DNA from: JAVBNU01 sp964617065
GTDB taxonomy: Bacteria; Cyanobacteriota; Vampirovibrionia; Gastranaerophilales; Gastranaerophilaceae
Assembly: GCA_964617065.1 (NCBI GenBank)
Contig: CAZTVM010000068.1
Coordinates: forward strand, 1-10,807
Reading direction: 5' to 3'
Length of the DNA stretch: 10,807 nt
This document shows, one piece after another, positions 5,197-10,807 of the stretch. The number at the start of each line of letters is the position of its first letter. Positions within the stretch are counted from its first letter, which is position 1. The translations under genes and the position numbers were made by a program. A model generated the notes under the pieces. It made no database searches, was not told where the DNA came from, and saw only the letters and a list, made by a program, of their open reading frames with translations.

Positions 5197-6390
5197 ATGG
5201 TTAAAACAACATATTTAGACAATAATGCGACAACAAAGGTTGATGAAGAAGTAATAAAAGCAATGATACCATATTTTGGTGAATTATACGGAAATCCGTC
5301 CAGTATGCATGAATTCGGCGGACAAGTATCAGCAGCAATAACAAAAGCACGTGAACAAATAAAAGACTTTTTAGGTGCAAGCAATGCAAATGAAATTATA
5401 TTTACCGCTTCAGGTAGTGAAAGTGCTAACACGGCAATCAGAGGGATTTTAGATGTAAATAAAGATAAAAAGCATATTATAACAACAAAAATAGAACATC
5501 CTTGCGTACTTAACCTATATAAAGCGTTAGAAAATCAAGGATATGAAGTTACTTATCTTGGTGTAAACAGTAAGGGGCAACTTGATTTTAAAGAATTAGA
5601 AAATACTGTAAACCAAAATACGGCGCTAGTTAGTTGCATGATGGCAAATAACGAGACAGGAATAATATTTCCTATTGAGCAGATTGCAGAAACAGTAAAA
5701 CGGATTAACCCAAAAACAAAAATTTTTGTGGACGCAGTGCAAGCTGCAGGGAAAATACCTATTGACGTTAAAAATACAAAAATAGACGCTTTAGGGATTT
5801 CAGGACATAAATTTCATGCGCCAAAGGGTATAGGCGCATTATACGTAAAATCTGGAACACTAATTACACCTTTAGTCGTTGGTGGTCATCAAGAACGAGG
5901 CAAGCGTGCAGGAACAGAAAATGTAGCAAGCATAGTAGGAATTGGTAAAGCAGCAGAATTAGCAATTGAACAAATGAATTATGAATTAACAGAAGTCAAG
6001 CGTTTGCGTGATAAGCTGGAAAAAAATATTCTTGTTAAGGTTTCAAATGCTCGTTTAAATTCAATTAGCAATAATCGAGTGCCAAACACAACGAACATAG
6101 CGTTTGAATATATAGAAGGGGAATTAATTTTATTGCATTTAAGTGATTTAGGGATTTGCGCAAGTTCAGGCAGTGCTTGTACGAGTGGTTCTCTTGAGCC
6201 TAGTCATGTGCTTAAAGCAATGGGAGTTCCTTTTACAGCATTACACGGAAGTATTAGATTTAGTTTAAGTCGATACACAACAGAAGCTGAAATAGATTAC
6301 ACGATTGAATCCGTTGTTAAAGTTATAGATAAACTATCGACTATTTCACCTTACCAAAAAGAACTTGCGGAACTTAAAACTACATCATAA
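5197..6390 (+). CDS. nifS: NifS-type cysteine desulfurase
   Basis: A PLP-dependent class V aminotransferase-fold enzyme that takes sulfur from L-cysteine as a persulfide, leaving alanine, and hands it to NifU. I start it at ATG 5197 (397 residues), with GGGGT 5 bases before it and one base after the nifU stop; an in-frame TTG four codons upstream lies inside nifU. Visible signatures: YLDNNATT near the N-terminus (6-13), NPSSMH (33-38), SGSESAN (72-78), H101, MANNETG (149-155), D179 and Q182 of VDAVQ, the PLP lysine K205 in SGHKFHAPKG, RAGTEN (237-242), and the persulfide cysteine C328 in SSGSACTSGSLEPSHVL. The long active-site loop with SGSACTSG is the group I (NifS/IscS) form, not SufS. Length is normal and all key residues are present. 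Confidence 0.97.
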   Translation: MVKTTYLDNNATTKVDEEVIKAMIPYFGELYGNPSSMHEFGGQVSAAITKAREQIKDFLGASNANEIIFTASGSESANTAIRGILDVNKDKKHIITTKIEHPCVLNLYKALENQGYEVTYLGVNSKGQLDFKELENTVNQNTALVSCMMANNETGIIFPIEQIAETVKRINPKTKIFVDAVQAAGKIPIDVKNTKIDALGISGHKFHAPKGIGALYVKSGTLITPLVVGGHQERGKRAGTENVASIVGIGKAAELAIEQMNYELTEVKRLRDKLEKNILVKVSNARLNSISNNRVPNTTNIAFEYIEGELILLHLSDLGICASSGSACTSGSLEPSHVLKAMGVPFTALHGSIRFSLSRYTTEAEIDYTIESVVKVIDKLSTISPYQKELAELKTTS

Positions 6391-6421
6391 TTTACTAAAA
6401 TTATTATATTAACAAGATGAA

Positions 6422-6449
6422 AAGCTCGACAAACAAGTCGGGCTTTTTT
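6422..6449. terminator. Terminator between nifS and the LTxxQ protein gene (likely bidirectional)
   Basis: AAGCTCGAC (6422-6430), loop AAACAA, GTCGGGCTT (6437-6445), followed by T to 6449; nine pairs, one of them G-U. On the minus strand the stem is also followed by TTTT, so it can stop both of the converging genes. Confidence 0.88.
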
Positions 6450-6497
6450 ATTTGTTTTTTTTTGCATAAAATAACTATACTAATTTTGTATAAATAG

Positions 6498-7205
6498 TTA
6501 AGGAATTTGAATATTTATTTTTTTTATATCTTCAAATTTCAATTTTTGTTCCGGTGTTAAAATAGTTTCAAAATCTTCAACATTTTTAGCTCTAATTTTA
6601 TCACATTCGAGGTTTAGTCTTTTAATTTCGTTGTAATAAGGCTCCAATTGGATTTTTCGAGCATCGTCATCTTCATTTTTCCATTTAATAATTTCAATTT
6701 TCTTTTGTATTTTTTTAATTTCTTCGTTAATAGGCCTAATTTTTTCTTCCCCATCTAGACGATTTGCTTTAGCAGCCTCAACTTGCTCATCATTTAACAT
6801 CAAAAAAGACTCAACATTGATTTTTTCGACAGGTTTAGTACGTTCAATTTTCATTTCTTGAAGAATTGTTTTAGTTTTTTCTTTAAAAGAAGATTTTTTG
6901 GGTTCAACTGCATCGGAATAGTCAAGCTCATTTGTTTTATCTGACTCAATCACATCATTCTCGCAAGGTTTATCTATTTCGCATGCTGAATTAGTATCAC
7001 CTTTAATAGTTTTTATATTTTTCTTTTTATTTTTGAAAAAAGAAAACTTTTTTTTCGTTAAATTTTTATTGACAACTTGTTGAGATGTTTCAATATTTGA
7101 TATTGAGGTAGCGTCTACATTGATATCTTCCGCCAAGGACATTAAATTATTAGCCGCAAAAACCGCAATTACAGCTAAAAAAGTTGTAAAAAATTTTGAT
7201 GTCAT
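6498..7205 (-). CDS. Exported protein with LTxxQ/Spy-like helical domain
   Basis: 235 residues, ATG at 7205, with AAGGAG 5 bases upstream. Residues 1-25 are a Sec signal peptide (hydrophobic FFTTFLAVIAVFAAN, probable cut after SLA at 25), so it acts outside the cytoplasmic membrane. Residues 26-125 are a low-complexity linker with a very basic patch (KKKFSFFKNKKKN, 51-63), two cysteines at 75 and 81 that could form a disulfide, and acidic stretches. The C-terminal part (130-235) is helical and charged, bracketed by two LTxxQ-like motifs: LNDEQ (137-141) and LTPEQ (216-220, before KLKFEDI). This pattern recalls the CpxP/Spy family of periplasmic chaperones and stress sensors, but the protein is longer because of the linker. 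A periplasmic location implies a didermic cell. The Spy-like function is an inference from motifs alone. Confidence 0.65.
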   Translation of the reverse strand: MTSKFFTTFLAVIAVFAANNLMSLAEDINVDATSISNIETSQQVVNKNLTKKKFSFFKNKKKNIKTIKGDTNSACEIDKPCENDVIESDKTNELDYSDAVEPKKSSFKEKTKTILQEMKIERTKPVEKINVESFLMLNDEQVEAAKANRLDGEEKIRPINEEIKKIQKKIEIIKWKNEDDDARKIQLEPYYNEIKRLNLECDKIRAKNVEDFETILTPEQKLKFEDIKKINIQIP

Positions 7206-7236
7206 AAAAGCTCCTTAAAAAATTATTACTAATAAT

Positions 7237-7264
7237 ATTATACAAAGATTATAATTTTTTACAA
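7237..7264 (-). promoter_or_regulatory. Probable promoter of the LTxxQ protein gene
   Basis: On the minus strand TTGTAA (7264-7259) and a perfect TATAAT (7242-7237), 16 bases apart, lie about 30 bases before the start codon. Confidence 0.5.
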
Positions 7265-7291
7265 ACAAGAGCGAAAAAAAGAAATAAAAAC

Positions 7292-7320
7292 TTGCTTTTG
7301 GAATATTTCTATGTTTCAAT
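7292..7320 (+). promoter_or_regulatory. Possible promoter of tRNA-Ile and ispD
   Basis: TTGCTT (7292-7297), a 17-base spacer and TTCAAT (7315-7320) put +1 near 7327, eight bases before the tRNA. This is the best pair in the gap, but its hexamers are only moderate. Confidence 0.4.
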
Positions 7321-7334
7321 AAGTGGAGAGATGA

Positions 7335-7408
<74 letters not shown>

Positions 7409-7437
7409 TTTAAAATTTTAATGGTTTTGAGGGAAAT

Positions 7438-8133
7438 ATGAAAAATTTTGCACTAATATTGGCGTCCGGCGATGGTGTGCGAGTCGGTGGTGATGTTCCC
7501 AAGCAGTTTTTGAAGTTAGGCGATAAAACTATTTTAGAACATTCTATTCAGGTGTTTGAAAAAAATCATAATATCGATGCTATTATAGTTGTTGCTCACC
7601 CAACCTATTTGGAATTAACCACAGACATAATTGCTAAAAGTGGCTTAAATAAAGTTATAAAAATAATATCAGGTGGAAAATCGAGAAGGGAAAGCACATT
7701 CAACGGTATTTCCTCAATAAATAAACTTGAAGGAAAAATATTGATACATGACAGTGTCAGACCATTCGTCAATGACAAAATGATAAATGAATGTTTAGCA
7801 GCGCTTGATAAATCTGATGCAGCTTGTGTAGCCGTTCCGACTACAGACACGTTACTTCAAATAAATGAAGATTGTATCGTCGAAAATGTACCTGAACGTA
7901 GAAAATACTTAAAAGCACAAACTCCACAAGCTTTTAAATTAACGACAATCAGAAAAGCACATGAACTTGCAAAAAATACAAAAGGCACAATCTTTACAGA
8001 TGATTGCGGACTAGTTTGCGCTTACAAACTCGCTAAAATACATATTATTCAAGGTGACGAGAAAAATATTAAAATAACTTATCCTGAGGATATGCAGATT
8101 GCAGCTGATTATCTAAAGCTGATAGAGCGTTAA
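7438..8133 (+). CDS. ispD: IspD/TarI-family cytidylyltransferase
   Basis: 231 residues, ATG 7438, with TGAGGGA upstream. It transfers CMP from CTP to a sugar phosphate: 2-C-methyl-D-erythritol 4-phosphate in the MEP isoprenoid pathway (IspD), or ribitol 5-phosphate for CDP-ribitol (TarI). Visible elements: the CTP-binding loop LASGDGVRVGGDVPKQF (8-24, with R15 and K22), GGKSRRESTFNGI (79-91), the metal-site HDSVRPF (104-110), PTTDT (134-138), QTPQAF (161-166), TDDCGLV (187-193) and NIKITYPEDM (210-219, with K212). All core residues of the family are present. The stretch before QTPQAF (VPERRKYLKA) lacks the R..LW pattern usual in IspD and is closer to TarI's NEMYQG type, so the substrate is uncertain. 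With no ispF or tarJ adjacent, context does not decide. Confidence 0.82.
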   Translation: MKNFALILASGDGVRVGGDVPKQFLKLGDKTILEHSIQVFEKNHNIDAIIVVAHPTYLELTTDIIAKSGLNKVIKIISGGKSRRESTFNGISSINKLEGKILIHDSVRPFVNDKMINECLAALDKSDAACVAVPTTDTLLQINEDCIVENVPERRKYLKAQTPQAFKLTTIRKAHELAKNTKGTIFTDDCGLVCAYKLAKIHIIQGDEKNIKITYPEDMQIAADYLKLIER

Positions 8134-8136
8134 TGT

Positions 8137-8168
8137 CTCAACATTAAGAAACATTAAGTTGAGTTTTT
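8137..8168 (+). terminator. Terminator after ispD
   Basis: CTCAAC-A-TTAA (8137-8147), loop GAAACA, TTAA-GTTGAG (8154-8163), ten pairs with one bulged A, then five T (8164-8168), immediately after the ispD stop. Confidence 0.8.
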
Positions 8169-8241
8169 GAGCGTTAAAAGCGACCACACCAACATTTATA
8201 GCGGATTATATTAAACAAATCGAAGCATAGCTATCAATTTT

Positions 8242-8270
8242 TTGCATTAAAAATTTTTAATTATTATACA
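8242..8270 (+). promoter_or_regulatory. Possible promoter of the structured leader/58-aa gene
   Basis: TTGCAT (8242-8247), a 17-base AT-rich spacer and TATACA (8265-8270); +1 would be near 8277, just before the first long-range stem. Moderate hexamers only. Confidence 0.4.
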
Positions 8271-8276
8271 AAGATG

Positions 8277-8580
8277 TTAACGGAGTAAAGTCGGACTATG
8301 CTAATCCGATAAAATATTTGCAATCTTACTCTGTGTGGAAATTATAGGAATTAGCATTAAAACTGCATTAGCTAAAGTTAAAGTTAAAGGGAAAAGGAAT
8401 AATTAGTAAAGTGATTAAGAAAAAAACTAACACCAAAAGAGACTCACAAGAGTCTAAGCTTGTAAATTTTACGAGTAAAAGAGGAAGTCATTGTTTTTAG
8501 GCATCAAATATCGATGCTAAAACGATAAAAATAAATTAGTAGGTCGGATTATAGGGTATTAATCTGACAAATAAAATAAG
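8277..8580 (+). other. Gene-free stretch with serial hairpins: candidate structured leader or ncRNA
   Basis: No credible ORF lies in 8169-8589, but the stretch has many self-complementary segments in order: CGGAGTAA (8281-8288) with TTACTCTG (8326-8333, one G-U) enclosing TCGGA/TCCGA (8291-8295, 8305-8309); AGACTC-ACAA-GAGTCT (8440-8455); CTTGTAA-ATT-TTACGAG (8459-8475, one G-U); TTTTA-G-GCATC (8495-8505) with GATGC-TAAAA (8513-8522); and GTCGGATTA (8543-8551) with TAATCTGAC (8560-8568, one G-U). None is followed by a T-run. The last ends just before the AGGAGG of the 58-codon gene, so a regulatory leader of about 310 nt or an independent RNA processed upstream are both possible. I recognise no known riboswitch or housekeeping RNA consensus. 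Confidence 0.4.
8538..8550 (+). repeat. Direct repeat, left copy (AGTAGGTCGGATT)
   Basis: This 13-mer recurs at 8776-8788 as AGTAGGTCAGATT, with one difference; the two copies flank the 58-codon gene. This copy also forms the left arm of the last leader hairpin. Confidence 0.6.
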
Positions 8581-8589
8581 GAGGAAATT

Positions 8590-8766
8590 ATGACAGTGAG
8601 TACACTACAAAAGGCTCAAGCTTTTGTTCAAGGCTTTAAACAAAGCATAGGTCTGGCGCCAAAGCCAGAAAAGATGACTAAAGAAGAAAGTCAAGAGTGC
8701 TTAGGGCTTATTGGTAAGCTAGCGATAGACTCCACTTTATCAATATTTGGTGTCAAGAAACCATAA
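8590..8766 (+). CDS. 58-residue small protein of unknown function
   Basis: ATG 8590 to TAA 8764-8766, preceded by AAGGAGGAAATT, one of the best ribosome sites in the window, at ideal spacing. The protein begins MTVSTLQKAQAFVQGFKQSI, then has a P/K linker (GLAPKPEKMTKEE) and a second helical part (ESQECLGLIGKLAIDSTLSIFGVKKP). Both halves look amphipathic; there is no signal peptide, clear transmembrane segment or double-cysteine motif, and a single cysteine near residue 39. I do not recognise a family. It stands alone, after a long hairpin-rich leader and just before a 12-bp inverted repeat, convergent with the histidine kinase. The ribosome site and non-random codons make it a likely real gene; whether it is a regulator, a peptide signal or something else cannot be said. 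Confidence 0.7.
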   Translation: MTVSTLQKAQAFVQGFKQSIGLAPKPEKMTKEESQECLGLIGKLAIDSTLSIFGVKKP

Positions 8767-8774
8767 ACAAAGAC

Positions 8775-8829
8775 CAGTAGGTCAGATTTACAATAATACA
8801 ATTAAAAAAATAGTTTGTCTGACCTACTG
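8775..8829. repeat. Perfect 12-bp inverted repeat between the convergent genes (possible bidirectional terminator)
   Basis: CAGTAGGTCAGA (8775-8786) and TCTGACCTACTG (8818-8829) are exact complements around a 31-base AT-rich loop. The left arm contains the right copy of the direct repeat (8776-8788). On the plus strand a TTTT follows a few bases later; on the minus strand the stem follows the kinase stop codon. A terminator role is plausible, but the loop is long and the T-runs weak. Confidence 0.6.
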
Positions 8830-8834
8830 CTGTT

Positions 8835-10529
8835 TTATCCTGGAATGCATATTATAAACTCGCTACCTTTATTTAACTTTGATTTAACTTCTATAGAACC
8901 TTTATGTTTTTCAATAATTTTATTGGTAATAGCTAATCCAATGCCGGTGCCGACGCCTACGCCTTTTGTCGTGAAGCCGATGTTAAAAATATTTTTTTTC
9001 GTTTTTGCATCCATTCCGACGCCAGTATCTTTTATTGAGACGAACAAATTTGATTGCTTGTAGTCAGTAGAAATCGTTATAGTACCTTTGTTGAGAATAC
9101 TTTGACAAGCATTAACAAGTATGTTCATGAAAACTTGATTAAGCATATTGGGATAACACTTTATTTTTGGAATTTCTTTATAATTTTTTATAATTTCAAT
9201 GCGATTTTTAGTTTCATGCTGAATTAGGTCGAGCGTCAAATTCAACTCATTATTAATATCCGTCTCTTGTAACTCAGCTTCGTCAAGTCGCACAAATTTT
9301 TTCAGAGATTGAACAATTTTTGTTATTCTTGAAATAGCCTCTGTATCGATATTATTTATATTTTTAATAACATTCAAGTACTCGTTGTGAGTTTTTTCAG
9401 CTTGTGGCTCAAATTTTGTAATAAGCTTTTTAATTATTGAATTATTTGAATTAATAGAACCGAGAGGAGTGTTTATTTCATGGGCGACACCAGCTATTAA
9501 ATGCCCTAGAGAGGCCATTTTTTCAGAATTTATCAACTGCAATTGTATTTCTTTTAATTCCTTCAATGCGTTTTTTAGCGCTAAATTTTTATCGTGCAAT
9601 TCTTTAAACAAAGAGGCTTGCACTATAGCGACTGAAAGCTGAGAAGAAATAGCCTCAATAATATCGGCAAATGCGATGAGTCCACTTTTCTGTTTAGTCA
9701 AAATCACCATTAATCCCATAAACTCAACACCGTGGTAGATTGGAATAATTATACGATTTATTGGAATTTTATAATCCGTTTTGGAGTTACTAAATTCCTT
9801 TAAACAGCTTGAAATATTATATTTTTTTGAATTTATAATTTTTTTTACTGAACTATCAAATTTTACAATTTTGTTTATTGATTTTTTATATTCAGAAGGA
9901 TAAACTTGTTTGACAACGTAATCGGAATTTTTCGTAAGTATATAATAGCCTTTAAATCCGCCAACTAAAAGCACAAGCTCCTTCAAAGCTGTGTCAATAA
10001 TTTTTTTTATATCCATAGAATTTCTTATTTGATTAGAAATTTTATTTATCAGCGACATCTTCACTGCGTGGTTTTGCGCATTTTGTTCCATTTGAACAAA
10101 CTTAGTATGATTAGATTGTATATTCAAATATTCAGAATTTACTTTGTCATAATCAGCTAAAAGTTTGTCATATCTGTACTTATAAGTAATATCTTTAAAC
10201 AAGAAAATAGTATTTTTTTCTTGCTTAAAAGAACAAAGCTCAAAATTAAAAAATTCATTCTTGCTATTTTGATAAGTTGCAAAGGAGTAAAATTCACAAT
10301 CTGATTTTAGTGCAGCACTAATCGGATTATAATCAGAAATATCAGTATAATCCAATAGGCATATATCAAAATTAAAATTATGCTGCAATTTTTTTACAGA
10401 CGAAATGTGTCCAAATAAATCAATAGCGGAAAGATTAGCAAACAAGATTTTTTGTTCTTGAGAAACGACCAAGCAGGGTACATTTAATTTTTTGTAAAAA
10501 TCTAGACTCAACATTTCCCAAGAGTACAA
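8835..10529 (-). CDS. Soluble PAS-GAF sensor histidine kinase
   Basis: 564 residues with no membrane segment, so it senses an internal signal. A PAS-like domain spans about 10-118 (LVVSQEQKILFANLSAIDLFG ... IFLFKDIT), then a coiled coil (120-155), a GAF-like domain (about 160-305, with RIIIPIYHGVEFMGLMVIL) and a second coiled coil (305-337). The HisKA H-box is LGHLIAGVAHEINTPLGSI with the phosphoacceptor H350. The ATPase domain has the N-box NQVFMNILVNACQ (464-475), G1 DTGVGMD (501-507), F-box FNIGFTTKG and G2 GVGTGIGLAI; it should be active. No response regulator is adjacent, so it is an orphan. The start is TTG 10529 with AAAAGG nine bases upstream; the ATG at 10514 lacks a usable site but cannot be excluded. 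It is divergent from tatD. Confidence 0.9.
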   Translation of the reverse strand: MYSWEMLSLDFYKKLNVPCLVVSQEQKILFANLSAIDLFGHISSVKKLQHNFNFDICLLDYTDISDYNPISAALKSDCEFYSFATYQNSKNEFFNFELCSFKQEKNTIFLFKDITYKYRYDKLLADYDKVNSEYLNIQSNHTKFVQMEQNAQNHAVKMSLINKISNQIRNSMDIKKIIDTALKELVLLVGGFKGYYILTKNSDYVVKQVYPSEYKKSINKIVKFDSSVKKIINSKKYNISSCLKEFSNSKTDYKIPINRIIIPIYHGVEFMGLMVILTKQKSGLIAFADIIEAISSQLSVAIVQASLFKELHDKNLALKNALKELKEIQLQLINSEKMASLGHLIAGVAHEINTPLGSINSNNSIIKKLITKFEPQAEKTHNEYLNVIKNINNIDTEAISRITKIVQSLKKFVRLDEAELQETDINNELNLTLDLIQHETKNRIEIIKNYKEIPKIKCYPNMLNQVFMNILVNACQSILNKGTITISTDYKQSNLFVSIKDTGVGMDAKTKKNIFNIGFTTKGVGVGTGIGLAITNKIIEKHKGSIEVKSKLNKGSEFIICIPG

Positions 10530-10614
10530 CTAAATTAACCTTTTGTCGAATTGTTAATTAAATTATCTAAAAAAAATTTATAGTTATATTTTTTCAAACA
10601 GAACAAACATAAAG

Positions 10615-10642
10615 TTGAGAAAAATTTTATACGTGATAATAT
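10615..10642 (+). promoter_or_regulatory. Probable tatD promoter
   Basis: TTGAGA (10615-10620), a 16-base spacer and TGa-TAATAT (10634-10642, an extended -10). +1 would fall at 10649-10650, at the start codon of the next gene. Confidence 0.5.
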
Positions 10643-10649
10643 TACTATT

Positions 10650-10807
10650 ATGCTAATAGACACACACGCACACATAGATTTAGAAGATTACAAAGACGAT
10701 AAGATTGAGGCGATAGTTGCTCGTGCAAAAGAAAACGGAGTAGAAAAAATCATAATACCCGGAGTTGAGCCTGCAGGTTTTAACCGAATAATAAATTTAA
10801 TAGATAA
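10650..10807 (+). CDS. tatD: TatD-family metal-dependent hydrolase/DNase (3' partial)
   Basis: The first 52 codons are in the window. The N-terminus MLIDTHAHIDLEDY contains the metal-binding HxH (H6, H8) that opens the TatD barrel, followed by a helix (KIEAIVARAKENGVEKIIIPG) and VEPAGFNRIINLI, matching the usual 'DTHaHLd...a...gV..ii..g...' pattern of TatD/YcfH proteins. TatD enzymes are cytoplasmic 3'-5' DNases linked to DNA repair; the later metal ligands lie outside the window. No Shine-Dalgarno sequence precedes the ATG. It reads divergently from the histidine kinase. Confidence 0.9.
   Translation, partial: MLIDTHAHIDLEDYKDDKIEAIVARAKENGVEKIIIPGVEPAGFNRIINLID

Noticed and set aside
8281..8333. 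Possible RNase P, tmRNA or 6S RNA start (GGAGTAAAGTCGGAC resembles an RNase P box)
   Set aside because: The required conserved segments of those RNAs, such as the RNase P 3' ACAGAAA region or the tmRNA tRNA-like ends, do not follow.
8411..8500. 29-codon ORF from GTG 8411 (basic peptide, VIKKKTNTKRD...)
   Set aside because: No ATG, and the AAGGA upstream is too distant; the stop codon lies within a hairpin. It is better explained as part of the structured stretch.
8815..9063. 82-codon plus-strand ORF opposite the kinase C-terminus
   Set aside because: It is antisense to the conserved ATPase motifs of the histidine kinase and starts inside an inverted repeat.

Overview
The window is AT-rich bacterial DNA. 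From about 3.2 kb it reads as a chromosome carrying a NIF-type Fe-S assembly pair (nifU-nifS), a divergent sigma-70 factor, a signal-peptide protein with LTxxQ-like motifs, tRNA-Ile, an IspD/TarI cytidylyltransferase, an orphan histidine kinase and the start of a TatD-like hydrolase. A full-length three-domain NifU with no nitrogenase genes, low GC, short intergenic spaces and a likely didermic envelope fit a gut-type Gastranaerophilales/Vampirovibrionia (non-photosynthetic cyanobacterial relative) or another AT-rich anaerobe. This assignment is an inference; no marker here settles it.

Region 1 (1-3155) is the distal end of a prophage. It has a truncated tail-fibre or adhesin gene with a discoidin-like fold, a second small tail gene, a DUF4376-like tail-fibre assembly gene, a higBA toxin-antitoxin module on the opposite strand, a DUF1353 phage gene and an overlapping small membrane/coiled-coil gene of lysis-cassette type. 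No integrase or att site is visible. The phage/host border probably lies in 3156-3242.

The most unusual part is 2171-2394, between higB and the DUF1353 gene. Two copies of the 10-mer GTGCTATAAT, both extended -10 promoter boxes, face each other. The minus-strand transcript would carry a strong Shine-Dalgarno sequence and a 26-residue hydrophobic peptide ORF, and would end in a hairpin plus T-run. The plus-strand transcript would start almost exactly where the minus one ends, would be fully antisense to it, and would end in its own hairpin plus T-run inside the peptide ORF. This is the layout of a type I (antisense-RNA) toxin-antitoxin cassette. I do not recognise the peptide as a known toxin.

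Region 2 (3243-6497): the sigma factor with its terminator, then nifU and nifS one base apart, closed by a terminator that can serve both strands. Cysteine sulfur from NifS would be assembled into clusters on NifU for general Fe-S supply.

Region 3 (6498-8168): the exported LTxxQ protein on the minus strand, then tRNA-Ile(GAT) and ispD/tarI, apparently read from one promoter and closed by a terminator. Region 4 (8169-8834): about 420 nt without a recognisable gene but with a run of hairpins, leading into a 58-codon gene of unknown function with a strong AGGAGG. Near-identical 13-bp repeats flank that gene, and a perfect 12-bp inverted repeat lies at its end. Region 5 (8835-10807): a soluble PAS-GAF histidine kinase on the minus strand, divergent from the start of tatD, whose best promoter predicts a leaderless mRNA. 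higB also has a perfect consensus promoter that places +1 on its start codon.
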